Source of the DNA: an uncultured Brevundimonas sp.
GTDB taxonomy: Bacteria; Pseudomonadota; Alphaproteobacteria; Caulobacterales; Caulobacteraceae
Length of the DNA: 28,470 nt
Assembly: GCF_943913055.1 (NCBI RefSeq)
Contig: NZ_CALTWS010000004.1
Location: 1-28,470, forward strand
Direction: 5' to 3'
A program made the translations under genes and the position numbers. Of the stretch, positions 8,018-14,629 are shown piece after piece; position 1 is the first letter of the stretch; each line of letters starts with the position of its first letter. The notes under the pieces are model-generated. The model was given only the letters and a program-made list of their open reading frames with translations, made no database searches and was not told where the DNA came from.

Positions 8018-9046
8018 TCAGTCCTCGCCATACATGGCCAGCCAGGGATCGGCCGTCCCGGCCTCGACCTCTGCGACCTTGACCGCCGGCCAGCCGATGG
8101 AGACGTCCGCCGAGGCGCGCCAGGCGGCGGTGTAGAAGTCGCGCAGTTCCGCCGCGCCTGCCGACAGCCGGGCCACGGTGAAAGTCGCGCCGCGGGGGTC
8201 ACCGTCACGGAAGCCGCCGTCCTTCTCCAGCCGATAGAAGGGCGTGACCTCGGCCAAGGTGGTCTTCAGATAGGCCGGAACCCGTGCCTTCATGTCGAAC
8301 CCGTCGACGCGCGGCGCGGCCATGCCGGCCTCGACCAGATCAAGGCGCGCGACCCGGGCGGTGAAGGCCCCTTCGAACAGGCCGTGGGTCTGGCGCGAGG
8401 TGGTGAAGCCCTCGGAGTTGGGCGTGTTCCGGTCCCAGCCATTGTAGTGGATGGTTGTGTGATGCGGCTGCGAGCCGTCGCCGATGTAGTGGCCCAGCAC
8501 CCCCATGTCGCGCAGGATCAGGGCCTCGCGCCGGATGCGGTCCTCGCGATACCAGGCCCGCTTGCCGGGATCGGTCTCGCGCGCCTCAATGGCGTTCAGC
8601 ACGCGCCAGTAAGCGAAGTCGCGCACCAGCTGCTGGTAACCGTCCATGATGGCATAGGGCAGATAGCCGGCGTCGTTGACCGAGCTGCCTGCGGCGATCA
8701 GGGCGGCGTCATACTGGTGCTTCAGTTCCGGCAGGGCATCGATGGACGGGCCGCCAGCGACCATGATGTGGCCGTCGTCCAGCATGTCGACAAAATGGGC
8801 GGTGTCACGCTCGCGGTCGTGGGGCTGGCCTGCACCCTTCCAGCGATCGGGCTCGCGGGCCAGTTCGCCGACTTCGGCGGCGGCGGCCGGGGTACGCAGG
8901 AAGGCCGGCAGATCGTCGGGCAGGGCGCGCACCGCGGCCACCCCGATCAACCGGTGGCCGGTGTTGCCCCAGGCGGACACCACGGCAGGCGCGGCCGCGA
9001 CGGCCAGGGCACAGACCGCGGCGGCGGCGACGACGAAACGCTTCAT
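8018..9046 (-). CDS. S1/P1-type zinc nuclease, secreted
   Basis: Trinuclear-zinc nuclease family that cleaves single-stranded DNA and RNA or 3'-nucleotides. 342 residues. A signal peptide (residues 1-25, ending VVSA) leaves Trp26 as the mature N-terminus; S1/P1 enzymes use the N-terminal Trp as a zinc ligand. His31 falls at mature position 6, as in P1 nuclease. Further ligand-like residues are Asp67, His84 and the cluster HYIGDGSQPHH (His186, Asp190, His195). A role in periplasmic or extracellular nucleic-acid scavenging is likely. First gene of a compact minus-strand unit: its stop codon abuts the TTG start of the RNA methyltransferase gene. Confidence 0.92.
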   Translation of the reverse strand: MKRFVVAAAAVCALAVAAAPAVVSAWGNTGHRLIGVAAVRALPDDLPAFLRTPAAAAEVGELAREPDRWKGAGQPHDRERDTAHFVDMLDDGHIMVAGGPSIDALPELKHQYDAALIAAGSSVNDAGYLPYAIMDGYQQLVRDFAYWRVLNAIEARETDPGKRAWYREDRIRREALILRDMGVLGHYIGDGSQPHHTTIHYNGWDRNTPNSEGFTTSRQTHGLFEGAFTARVARLDLVEAGMAAPRVDGFDMKARVPAYLKTTLAEVTPFYRLEKDGGFRDGDPRGATFTVARLSAGAAELRDFYTAAWRASADVSIGWPAVKVAEVEAGTADPWLAMYGED

Positions 9047-9454
9047 GGACAGGCTCCGGATATCAGTGCCCTGCCCTTAGCCCATTTTTGGTGCGGGTCG
9101 AACCAGTCGTCAGTCAGCCACCGCACAAGGCAAGGTTATCCACAGCCGGAGGGCGCATTTAGTCGATCGACCGACACCGAAGCGGCTGTGAACAATTACA
9201 AAAATCAGTTTCGCGAATGCAGAACAAGTGTCTCAATCTTTTGAGCATATAGGTACAGAAAAATAGGCCTACACTGCGAATACTGCTTAGAGCTCGGACT
9301 GCCATAGTCAGGAACGCCGACGGCGTATCATCGCAGACCTGTGGTTTTCCACGGCTGAATCGGCCCTTTGGTCGCACCTGTCGCCCGATGTCCGGTTTTT
9401 GCCACAATTAGAAACGACAAGCACCGAGCCGGACGCGTCGGGACCGGTGATTCC
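9047..9454. other. 408-bp intergenic region with AT-rich island
   Basis: No convincing gene. It separates the minus-strand S1/P1 nuclease from the plus-strand 3D-domain gene and so must hold promoters for both. About 9180-9300 is markedly AT-rich against the surrounding high-GC DNA. It includes an inverted repeat CTCAA-TCTT-TTGAG (9232-9245) and a second symmetrical site TGTGGTTTTCCACG (9340-9353). A perfect DnaA box lies at 9136-9144. A minus-strand frame at 9159-9407 is open but has no family resemblance, so I do not call it. Confidence 0.7.
9136..9144 (+). promoter_or_regulatory. DnaA box TTATCCACA
   Basis: Perfect match to the high-affinity DnaA box TTATNCACA, about 90 bp upstream of the S1/P1 nuclease start and at the edge of an AT-rich island. 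A weaker related site is at 9340-9353. Binding is not demonstrated, and a single 9-mer can occur by chance. Confidence 0.5.
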
Positions 9455-10084
9455 ATGAGTATCATCATGCTCGGCTCAGCCGCTGCGTTCGCCCTGCTCT
9501 GGGCGATGGCCTTCCCCGTTTCCGGTGAACCGGTGTCCTACGAAGCTGCGGTCGCTGCCGACCGCGCTGAAATGGCAACCGCTCCCACGACGGATGGTTC
9601 CGACAGCGGCGATGCCGAAGCTGCCCTGACTGCCGACCAGATGGCCCATATGCAGGGCGATGCCCGCTGGAGCGCCTCGGCCCGCCTGTATCACGCCGGT
9701 GGTGGGGGAGCGACGGGCAACGATTCCCTGGGTTGCCGCCCGATCGCCATGCGCACCGTGGCTGTCGATCCTCGCTACATTCCCCGTCGCACCCGCCTGT
9801 TCATCCGCGAAACCGTGGGCATGCGCCTGGCCGACGGCACCATCCATGACGGCTACTGGTACGCGTCCGACATCGGCGGCGGCATCAAGGGCCAGAAGGT
9901 CGATCTCTACACCGGCCATGGCCGAGGCTCGATGCGGCAGGCCCAGCGCCTGAACATGCGCACCCTGACCATCGCCGATGCCGGCCGCTTCGACGGCTGC
10001 CCGCCCTCGTGGGATTCGACCCCCAGCCAGTCGACCCAGATGGCCTCCGCGTCAGACACGGCTTCGGTCGGCGTCGCCGACTAG
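9455..10084 (+). CDS. 3D-domain (double-psi beta-barrel) envelope protein
   Basis: 209 residues. An N-terminal hydrophobic segment (about 5-20) acts as signal peptide or anchor. The middle, to about residue 70, is Ala/Asp-rich and low complexity. The C-terminal half is a 3D domain, named for three aspartates: Asp105 (VAVDPRYIP), Asp139 (YASDIGGGIKG) and Asp150 (KVDLYTG). This fold is shared with the MltA catalytic domain and with small peptidoglycan lytic enzymes, so a cell-wall role is likely. Cys94 and Cys182 may form a disulfide outside the cytoplasm. I chose the ATG at 9455 because it places the hydrophobic segment at the N-terminus; the frame is open back to 9368. Its stop overlaps the convergent gene by CTAG. 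Confidence 0.85.
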   Translation: MSIIMLGSAAAFALLWAMAFPVSGEPVSYEAAVAADRAEMATAPTTDGSDSGDAEAALTADQMAHMQGDARWSASARLYHAGGGGATGNDSLGCRPIAMRTVAVDPRYIPRRTRLFIRETVGMRLADGTIHDGYWYASDIGGGIKGQKVDLYTGHGRGSMRQAQRLNMRTLTIADAGRFDGCPPSWDSTPSQSTQMASASDTASVGVAD

Positions 10085-10404
10085 AATTTCCGGCGGCCGC
10101 TGACGGTCTCGAAGAACATCCGCCAGTCGCCCATCAGGCTCCACAGCGGGTATTTGAACGTCGCCGGCCGGTTCTTCTCGAAGAAGAAATGCCCGACCCA
10201 GGCAAAGCCATAGCCGATCACCGGCATGGCCAGCAGCCACCACGGGTTCAGCGTCACCAGCGCCAGCACCGCCACCCCGATCACCAGCGCCGACCCGACC
10301 ACATGAATCCGGCGGCACGTCCGGTTGGAATGCTCATGAATATAGTAGGGATAGAACTGCGCGAACGAGGCGAAGCGTTCGCCGGCGGGGGGCTGGGTGC
10401 TCAT
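10081..10404 (-). CDS. DUF962 / Mpo1-like membrane protein
   Basis: 107-residue protein of the DUF962 family, related to yeast Mpo1, an iron-dependent dioxygenase acting on 2-hydroxy fatty acids. Characteristic features are FYPYYIHEHSNRTCRRIHVVG near the N-terminus with several His residues (23, 25 and 34), two hydrophobic segments (about 37-50 and 54-70), then GHFFFEKNRPATF with His72. The histidines are candidate iron ligands. Activity in this organism is unknown. The frame is open to 10440, but the second ATG (10404) gives a protein that begins just before the conserved block. It converges on the 3D-domain gene with a 4-bp CTAG overlap. Confidence 0.85.
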   Translation of the reverse strand: MSTQPPAGERFASFAQFYPYYIHEHSNRTCRRIHVVGSALVIGVAVLALVTLNPWWLLAMPVIGYGFAWVGHFFFEKNRPATFKYPLWSLMGDWRMFFETVSGRRKF

Positions 10405-10521
10405 GCCTGGAGGGTGCCCACCGGAAGGTTTCGCGGTCAAGCGGGCCGTTCACCATCCTTCTCAGCGATCCGCTAAGGGCGATGCAGGCACACTGACGTC
10501 TTCGCGCTCCGGAGCCGCAAC

Positions 10522-10731
10522 ATGCAGGCCTTCTCCATCGCCGCCTCGGGCATCGCCGCCGCCAGCGCCCGCTTCGACGCCAGCGCGCGGCGCACGGCCA
10601 TCGCCCCGCTGGACAATCTGGCCGCCGAAAGCGTCGAACGCATCCAGGCGGAGGTCGCGCTGAAGGCCAATGCAGCCGTGCTGCGGTTGGCCAATCAGAT
10701 GACCGGGATCCTGCTGGATATCCTGATCTAG
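10522..10731 (+). CDS. Miniature flagellar rod/hook-like protein
   Basis: 69-residue protein. Residues about 4-20 (SIAASGIAAASARFDASA) resemble the N-terminal heptad segment of flagellar rod and hook proteins, which typically reads like ALSGLNAASTRLDVSANNIAN. Residues about 42-66 (AEVALKANAAVLRLANQM) resemble their C-terminal segment, which typically ends with ANARVISTADEMLQELVNI. The D1-D3 domains between them are absent, so this would be just the two terminal helices joined. GGAG lies 9 bases before the ATG. No other flagellar genes are in the window. It converges on the HxlR gene with CTAG overlap. The function is unknown; the flagellar resemblance is by eye. Confidence 0.7.
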   Translation: MQAFSIAASGIAAASARFDASARRTAIAPLDNLAAESVERIQAEVALKANAAVLRLANQMTGILLDILI

Positions 10732-11438
10732 GCCGCGGGCCGCTCGGCCTTGGGCGGCAGGGTGAACCAGGTCTGGAAACGCAGGGCGGCATTGCGGTCG
10801 CCGCGCACGGTGATGGCTCCCGCCTCCTCCATCGCCTCCAGCGGCACCTTGCCATAGACATAGCCCGCCATGGCCTCGGGCGTGGTTTCGAAGATCACGT
10901 CGGCGTCGTCGATCTCGGCCCGGCGCGGCGTCAGGGTGCCGTTCTCGATCCGCACACGGAACGTCTCCTCGCCGAGCACGAAGCCCACCGTCACGGCCCG
11001 GTCCCCGACCTTGTCGGGCTGAAACATCGTGCGGAACGACAGCATCAGCGAGGTCTTGGACAGCGGCAGCGTCGGGTCATGTCCCGGCGACCGCGCCGCC
11101 CAGTTGCCCAGCACGATCAGCAGCTGATCCGCCTCATAGCCCCACGGCGTCAGGCCATAGACCTGAACCGAGGCCGGTGGCGGCAGTTTCGATTTCACGA
11201 CGATGCCGTGGCTCTCCAGCGTCTCCAATCGCTGGGTCAAGACATTGGCGCTGATGCCCGGAAGAGCGGCGCGAATGTCGCCGAAGCGTCGCGGCCCGAA
11301 CATCATCTCGCGCATGATCAGCAGCGACCACCGCTCGCCGACCAGTTCCAGCGCATGGGCGGTTCCACAGGCATCGTCGTACCAGCGCTTCAGCTCTGAA
11401 TTCTTTTTGGTTATTTTTTCTAACTTCATGGTTGACAT
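10728..11438 (-). CDS. HxlR-family transcriptional regulator with SCP2-like C-terminal domain
   Basis: 236 residues. Residues about 18-115 form an HxlR winged helix: CGTAHALELVGERWSLLIMREMMFGPRRFGDI, then LPGISANVLTQRLETLESHGIV. The invariant Cys24 is present. Residues about 125-230 resemble an SCP2 sterol-carrier-like domain (DADVIFETTPEAMAGYVYG, then GAITVRGDRNAALRFQTWF), a fusion seen in a subset of HxlR regulators and possibly a ligand-sensing domain. Divergent from the VOC-GST cluster, which it probably controls. A second ATG three codons in (11429) is also possible; neither has a good Shine-Dalgarno sequence. The first codons are AT-rich. Confidence 0.92.
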   Translation of the reverse strand: MSTMKLEKITKKNSELKRWYDDACGTAHALELVGERWSLLIMREMMFGPRRFGDIRAALPGISANVLTQRLETLESHGIVVKSKLPPPASVQVYGLTPWGYEADQLLIVLGNWAARSPGHDPTLPLSKTSLMLSFRTMFQPDKVGDRAVTVGFVLGEETFRVRIENGTLTPRRAEIDDADVIFETTPEAMAGYVYGKVPLEAMEEAGAITVRGDRNAALRFQTWFTLPPKAERPAA

Positions 11439-11446
11439 ATATAACC
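11430..11446. promoter_or_regulatory. Candidate HxlR operator / divergent promoter
   Basis: An AT-rich imperfect inverted repeat, GGTT-N9-AACC, overlaps the HxlR start codon. It contains TTGACA (11432-11437), which could serve as the -35 of the divergent VOC operon, although the matching -10 is poor. Location between regulator and cluster suggests an operator; sequence evidence alone is weak. Confidence 0.35.
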
Positions 11447-11507
11447 GGCTTCGGCTTGATGCACAACGTCAACGGCGTCGCACCGAACGTCGCAGAGGAA
11501 ACCCACC

Positions 11508-11549
11508 GGCGCTCAAGCAGCGAGGGACCGCGTCCCGAGCGGTAGCGCC
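11508..11549 (+). other. Structured leader element, copy A (nested hairpin)
   Basis: A 42-nt element ending 21 bp before the first VOC start. The outer stem GGCGCT (11508-11513) pairs with AGCGCC (11544-11549). An internal 30-nt segment holds the inner stem GGGAC (11524-11528) with GTCCC (11532-11536) closing a CGC triloop. The unpaired parts begin CAAGCAGCGA and end GAGCGGT. The same architecture with compensatory changes occurs at 14203-14244. It could be a cis-regulatory RNA or a short palindromic repeat; I do not recognise a named family. Confidence 0.7.
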
Positions 11550-11570
11550 CAAAAGGAAAAGGCGAAGCCG

Positions 11571-11993
11571 ATGCAACGCATGATCTTCATCAATCTGCCG
11601 GTCGCCGACTTGGCGAAATCCGTCGCCTTCTACGAAGCGACCGGAGCGACCAGGAACCCGCAGTTCAGCGACGACACCGCCGCCTGCATGGTCATCTCCG
11701 AGACCATCTATGTGATGCTGCTGACCCATCCGAAATTCGCCAGCTTCACCAGCCGACCCATCGGCGACCGGTCCAGCGTCCACGCCCTGCTGTGCCTGTC
11801 GTGCGAGTCGAAGGATGCCGTCCTGGCCCAGCTGGATGCGGCGGTGAAGGCGGGCGGCACGCCCGACCCGACACCGGAACAGGATTACGGCTTCATGTAC
11901 GGCCGCTCTTACGAGGACCCCGACGGCCACATCTGGGAGATCATGTGGATGGACCCGGCCGCCGCCGCGGGCGAGGCTCCCGCTGCCGCCTGA
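11571..11993 (+). CDS. VOC family protein (glyoxalase-like)
   Basis: 140-residue vicinal-oxygen-chelate protein. The N-terminus IFINLPVADLAKSVAFYEATGA is the standard first module. The C-terminal part has SYEDPDGHIWEIMWMDP, with the Glu that serves as a metal ligand in many members. It lacks extra domains. First gene of the plus-strand cluster opposite the HxlR regulator, preceded by the structured element and a purine-rich AAAAGGAAAAGG sequence as ribosome binding site. A second ATG three codons in is also possible. The substrate is unknown; homologues are often annotated as lactoylglutathione lyase-like without evidence. Confidence 0.9.
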   Translation: MQRMIFINLPVADLAKSVAFYEATGATRNPQFSDDTAACMVISETIYVMLLTHPKFASFTSRPIGDRSSVHALLCLSCESKDAVLAQLDAAVKAGGTPDPTPEQDYGFMYGRSYEDPDGHIWEIMWMDPAAAAGEAPAAA

Positions 11994-12008
11994 CTGCAAT
12001 CGTCGTCA

Positions 12009-12026
12009 TCCCCGCGCAGACGGGGA
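12009..12026 (+). repeat. Short REP-like hairpin between VOC and GST genes
   Basis: TCCCCG (12009-12014) pairs with CGGGGA (12021-12026) around a six-base loop, in the context GTCATCCCCGCG. This resembles the common proteobacterial palindromic repeats of the GTCATCCCCGC type. Only one copy is seen here, so the assignment as a dispersed repeat is tentative. Confidence 0.4.
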
Positions 12027-12047
12027 GGCCCCACGGAGGATCCGCCC

Positions 12048-12737
12048 ATGAAACTGTACGGCACGCCACCCACCCGCGCGACCCGACCGATCTGGCTGCT
12101 GAACGAGCTGGAGATCGATTGCGAGATCGTTCCGCTGGACATCCCCGCCGGGGAGCATCAGGGCGCGGCGTTTCTGGACATCAATCCCTTCGGCAAGGCC
12201 CCGGCCCTGGTGGATGGCGACCTGGCCATGGCGGAATCCGTCGCCATCATGATGTATCTGGCCGAGGCGCACGGCGGCGGACGCTTCCTGCCGACCGACG
12301 CTTCCGAGCGGGCCCTGATGCACCAGTGGAACCTGTTTCTCGTCACCGAGATCGAACAGCCGCTGTGGCGGATGGGCCTGCACACCGTGATCTACCCCGA
12401 GGCCGAGCGGATTGCTGCGGACGTCCCCCTCGCCCGTCGCGACTGCCTGCGCATGCTGGCCCCGCTTGAGACGCATCTCGAGGGACGCGACCACATGGTG
12501 GGATCGGGCCTGACCGTCGCGGACTTCAATGCCGCCTATACGCTGGACTGGGCCGATGAGGACGGGGGCCTGCTGGAGACCTTCCCCAACTGCCGCCGCT
12601 TCGTGGAGCGGATGTATGCCCGGCCCAAGGCCCCGCCCCGGATCGCCGAGGCCTTCTTCAGGCTGCATACCGGCGAAGTCCCGCCCTGCTTTCGCGCAGA
12701 CATCGCGCCCGAGCAGCGACTGTTACCCTGCATCTGA
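12048..12737 (+). CDS. Glutathione S-transferase family protein
   Basis: 229-residue two-domain GST. Residues 1-80 form the thioredoxin-like domain: MKLYGTPPTRATRPIWLLNELEI with a TRATR loop at the catalytic position, then NPFGKAPALVDGDLAMAESVAIMMYL, which carries the cis-Pro and glutathione-gamma-glutamyl site (ESVAI). The all-helical C-terminal domain has GSGLTVADFNAAYTLDW, the conserved N-capping box with Asp. It conjugates or otherwise uses glutathione; the substrate is unknown. A strong ACGGAGGA precedes the ATG. Second gene of the HxlR-linked cluster. Confidence 0.93.
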   Translation: MKLYGTPPTRATRPIWLLNELEIDCEIVPLDIPAGEHQGAAFLDINPFGKAPALVDGDLAMAESVAIMMYLAEAHGGGRFLPTDASERALMHQWNLFLVTEIEQPLWRMGLHTVIYPEAERIAADVPLARRDCLRMLAPLETHLEGRDHMVGSGLTVADFNAAYTLDWADEDGGLLETFPNCRRFVERMYARPKAPPRIAEAFFRLHTGEVPPCFRADIAPEQRLLPCI

Positions 12738-12773
12738 CCGATGCCCATCCGATAACCAACACAGGACGAACGC

Positions 12774-13223
12774 ATGACCACCGAACTCAGCATCACCCGC
12801 TTCATCGCCGCCCCGCCCGAAACCGTCTGGCAGGTCTATGTCGAACGGGGCACCGAATGGTTCACGCCGCGGCCCTGGACGACGCCCGAGGTCGATTTCG
12901 ACCTGCGACCCGGTGGTCGGGCCAATGTGACCATGGCCTCTCCCGAGGGCGAGCGACACAGCTATCAGGGGGTGTTCCTGGAGGTGGTGCCGAACCGCAA
13001 GCTGGTCTCGACCGGGGCCATGACCGAGGGCTGGGTGCCCCAGCCGGGCGACATGAACTTTGTCCGCACCGACACCTTCGAACCCGAGGGTGACGGCACC
13101 CGCTATACCGCCACCGCGCGCCACTGGGACGAGAAGGCCGCCGCCAAACACCGCGACATGGGTTTCGAACAGGGCTGGGCCGCCGCCGCCGATCAACTGG
13201 CCGAACTGGCCGAAGCCGGCTGA
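12774..13223 (+). CDS. SRPBCC / AHSA1-type ligand-binding protein
   Basis: 149-residue START-like protein of the AHSA1 (activator of Hsp90 ATPase homologue 1-like) group. The N-terminus LSITRFIAAPPETVWQVYVERG is the first strand and helix typical of the family. The middle FDLRPGGRANVTM and YQGVFLEVVPNRKLVST strands and a C-terminal amphipathic helix (EQGWAAAADQLAELAEAG) complete the fold. Such proteins bind hydrophobic ligands; nothing specific can be said of this one. It lies 36 bp after GST in the same orientation, and is often found beside VOC and PhnB-like genes. Confidence 0.9.
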   Translation: MTTELSITRFIAAPPETVWQVYVERGTEWFTPRPWTTPEVDFDLRPGGRANVTMASPEGERHSYQGVFLEVVPNRKLVSTGAMTEGWVPQPGDMNFVRTDTFEPEGDGTRYTATARHWDEKAAAKHRDMGFEQGWAAAADQLAELAEAG

Positions 13224-13245
13224 CATCCGCCGATAGGAGACCATC

Positions 13246-13674
13246 ATGAAGATCACCCCCAACCTGATGTTCGACACCAATGCCCGCGAGGCCTTCACGG
13301 CCTATGCGGATATCCTCGGTGGCGATCGGCTGGACCTGATCACCTTTGCCGACATGCCCGATGCGCCCGTCGGACCGGAATGGCAGGACAAGATTGCTCA
13401 TGCCTGGCTGCAGATCGGCGATCAGGCCATCATGGGTTCCGACAGCCCACCGGGTGTCTGTGCCGAAGGCCAGGATACCGGACCGGTTCCGGGCTCAGTG
13501 GCCCTGCACTTTAACGACGCCGATCGGGCCGCACGCATCTTTGACCGACTGGCAGAGAATGGCATCGTGCAGATGCCGTTCGCGCCCACATCCTGGTCGC
13601 CGGGCTTCGGCATGGTCCGCGACCGGTTCGGCAAGGACTGGGTTATCAACACCAACCCGGAGAGCCTCGCATGA
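13246..13674 (+). CDS. VOC family protein, PhnB-like
   Basis: 142-residue PhnB/YjdN-type VOC protein. The N-terminus ITPNLMFDTNAREAFTAYADILGGDRL and the C-terminal PTSWSPGFGMVRDRFGKDWVINT are hallmarks of this subgroup, where the terminal W-IN segment replaces the classic metal-binding Glu. The role of the subgroup is unknown despite the phosphonate-derived name. TAGGAGA precedes the ATG. Its stop overlaps the next VOC gene by four bases (ATGA). Confidence 0.9.
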   Translation: MKITPNLMFDTNAREAFTAYADILGGDRLDLITFADMPDAPVGPEWQDKIAHAWLQIGDQAIMGSDSPPGVCAEGQDTGPVPGSVALHFNDADRAARIFDRLAENGIVQMPFAPTSWSPGFGMVRDRFGKDWVINTNPESLA

Positions 13675-14162
13675 CCAGCAAGATCGCCCCCTGCCTCTGG
13701 TACGACCTCGGCCAGGCCCGAAAGGCCGCCGAATTCTACATGACCTTGGGCCTGCCCGACAGCCACATCGACGGCGTCCACGCCAGCCCGTCGGACAATC
13801 CGTCCAGCAAGGCGGGCGAGGAGCTGGTGGTCGAGTTCACCCTGGCCGGACAGGCGTTCGTCGGCCTGAACGGCGGCCCCCAGTTCCCGCACACCGAGGC
13901 GGTGTCCTTCATGATCCAGACCGAGGATCAGGCCGAGACCGACCGCCTGTGGAATGCGATCGTCGGCCATGGCGGGGCAGAGAGCGCCTGCGGCTGGTGC
14001 AAGGATCGCTGGGGCGTCAACTGGCAGATCACGCCGCGTCGCCTCTTGGAATTCTATACCGACCCCAACCCCGCACGCGCCAAGGCCGCGTTCGAGGCCA
14101 TGATGACCATGCACAAGATCGACATCGCCACGATCGAAGCGGCTGCTGACAAGGCCGCGTGA
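13671..14162 (+). CDS. VOC family protein (PhnB / 3-demethylubiquinone methyltransferase-like subgroup)
   Basis: 163-residue VOC protein. KIAPCLWYDLGQARKAAEFYMTLGLPDS opens the first module. VEFTLAGQAFVGLNGGPQF and the GWCKDRWGVNWQITPRRLLEFY segment are characteristic of proteins once annotated as 3-demethylubiquinone-9 3-methyltransferase domains; they are not methyltransferases. A short helical tail with EAMMTMHKIDIATIEAA closes the protein, as in relatives. Translationally coupled to the preceding PhnB-like gene. A 106-bp gap with the second structured element follows. Confidence 0.9.
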   Translation: MTSKIAPCLWYDLGQARKAAEFYMTLGLPDSHIDGVHASPSDNPSSKAGEELVVEFTLAGQAFVGLNGGPQFPHTEAVSFMIQTEDQAETDRLWNAIVGHGGAESACGWCKDRWGVNWQITPRRLLEFYTDPNPARAKAAFEAMMTMHKIDIATIEAAADKAA

Positions 14163-14202
14163 GCTGATTTGATACGTCTGACCAACGACCCACACTGCCC
14201 CT

Positions 14203-14244
14203 GCCCCTCAGGTGGCGAGCGACCGCGTCGCGAGCGTTAGGGGC
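14203..14244 (+). other. Structured leader element, copy B (nested hairpin)
   Basis: A 42-nt element of the same length and layout as copy A at 11508-11549. Outer stem GCCCCT (14203-14208) with AGGGGC (14239-14244). Inner stem GCGAC (14219-14223) with GTCGC (14227-14231) around the same CGC triloop. Compared with copy A, two outer pairs and one inner pair are changed on both sides so that pairing is kept. The single-stranded parts GCGA and CGAGCG-T are conserved. It ends 24 bp before the DUF1428 start, just ahead of its ribosome binding site. Confidence 0.7.
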
Positions 14245-14268
14245 CAACCCTCCGAAGGAGAAAGAAAG

Positions 14269-14616
14269 ATGTCCTACGTCACCGGCTTCCTCACCCCTGT
14301 CAAAACCGAGGATAAGGAGCGCTACATCGCGTCCGCCCAGAAGTCCTGGCCGCTGTTCCAGAAATACGGGGCCCTGGAACAGATCGAATGCTGGGGCGAG
14401 GACATCCCGCCCGGCAAGGTCACCGGTTTCGACCTGGCTGTGAAGCTGGAGCCCGGCGAGGTGGTGGTCTTCGCCTGGCTGAAATGGCCCGACCGCGCCA
14501 CCGCCGACGCCTGTTGGCAGCAAATGGAGGCCGACCCCGCCTTCGCCGACATGGACATGCCCTTCGACGGCAAGCGCATGATGTGGGGCGGGTTCGCGCC
14601 CGTGTTCGAAAGCTGA
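14269..14616 (+). CDS. DUF1428 family protein
   Basis: 115-residue protein matching DUF1428: MSYVTGFLTPV start, YGALEQIECWGEDIPPGKVTGF, then VVVFAWLKWPDRATADACW and the strongly conserved MPFDGKRMMWGGFAPVFE end. It is a small dimeric alpha-beta barrel family of unknown function. The start at 14269 follows a clear GAAGGAG; the frame is open back to 14212, but that stretch is the structured leader element. Second-to-last gene of the HxlR-linked cluster. Confidence 0.93.
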   Translation: MSYVTGFLTPVKTEDKERYIASAQKSWPLFQKYGALEQIECWGEDIPPGKVTGFDLAVKLEPGEVVVFAWLKWPDRATADACWQQMEADPAFADMDMPFDGKRMMWGGFAPVFES

Positions 14617-14629
14617 TGGCGTCGCGACG

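Noticed and set aside
9159..9407. 82-residue minus-strand open frame in the AT-rich intergenic region
   Set aside because: Composition is unlike neighbouring proteins, there is no ribosome site or family motif, and it spans the putative promoter region.
9047..9454. Replication origin
   Set aside because: Only one perfect DnaA box, and none of the usual alphaproteobacterial origin neighbours (hemE, parAB, dnaA) nearby.
11432..11460. Full sigma-70 promoter for the VOC operon from TTGACA
   Set aside because: The -35 is good, but no acceptable -10 is found at 16-18 bp spacing, so only a low-confidence regulatory note is kept.
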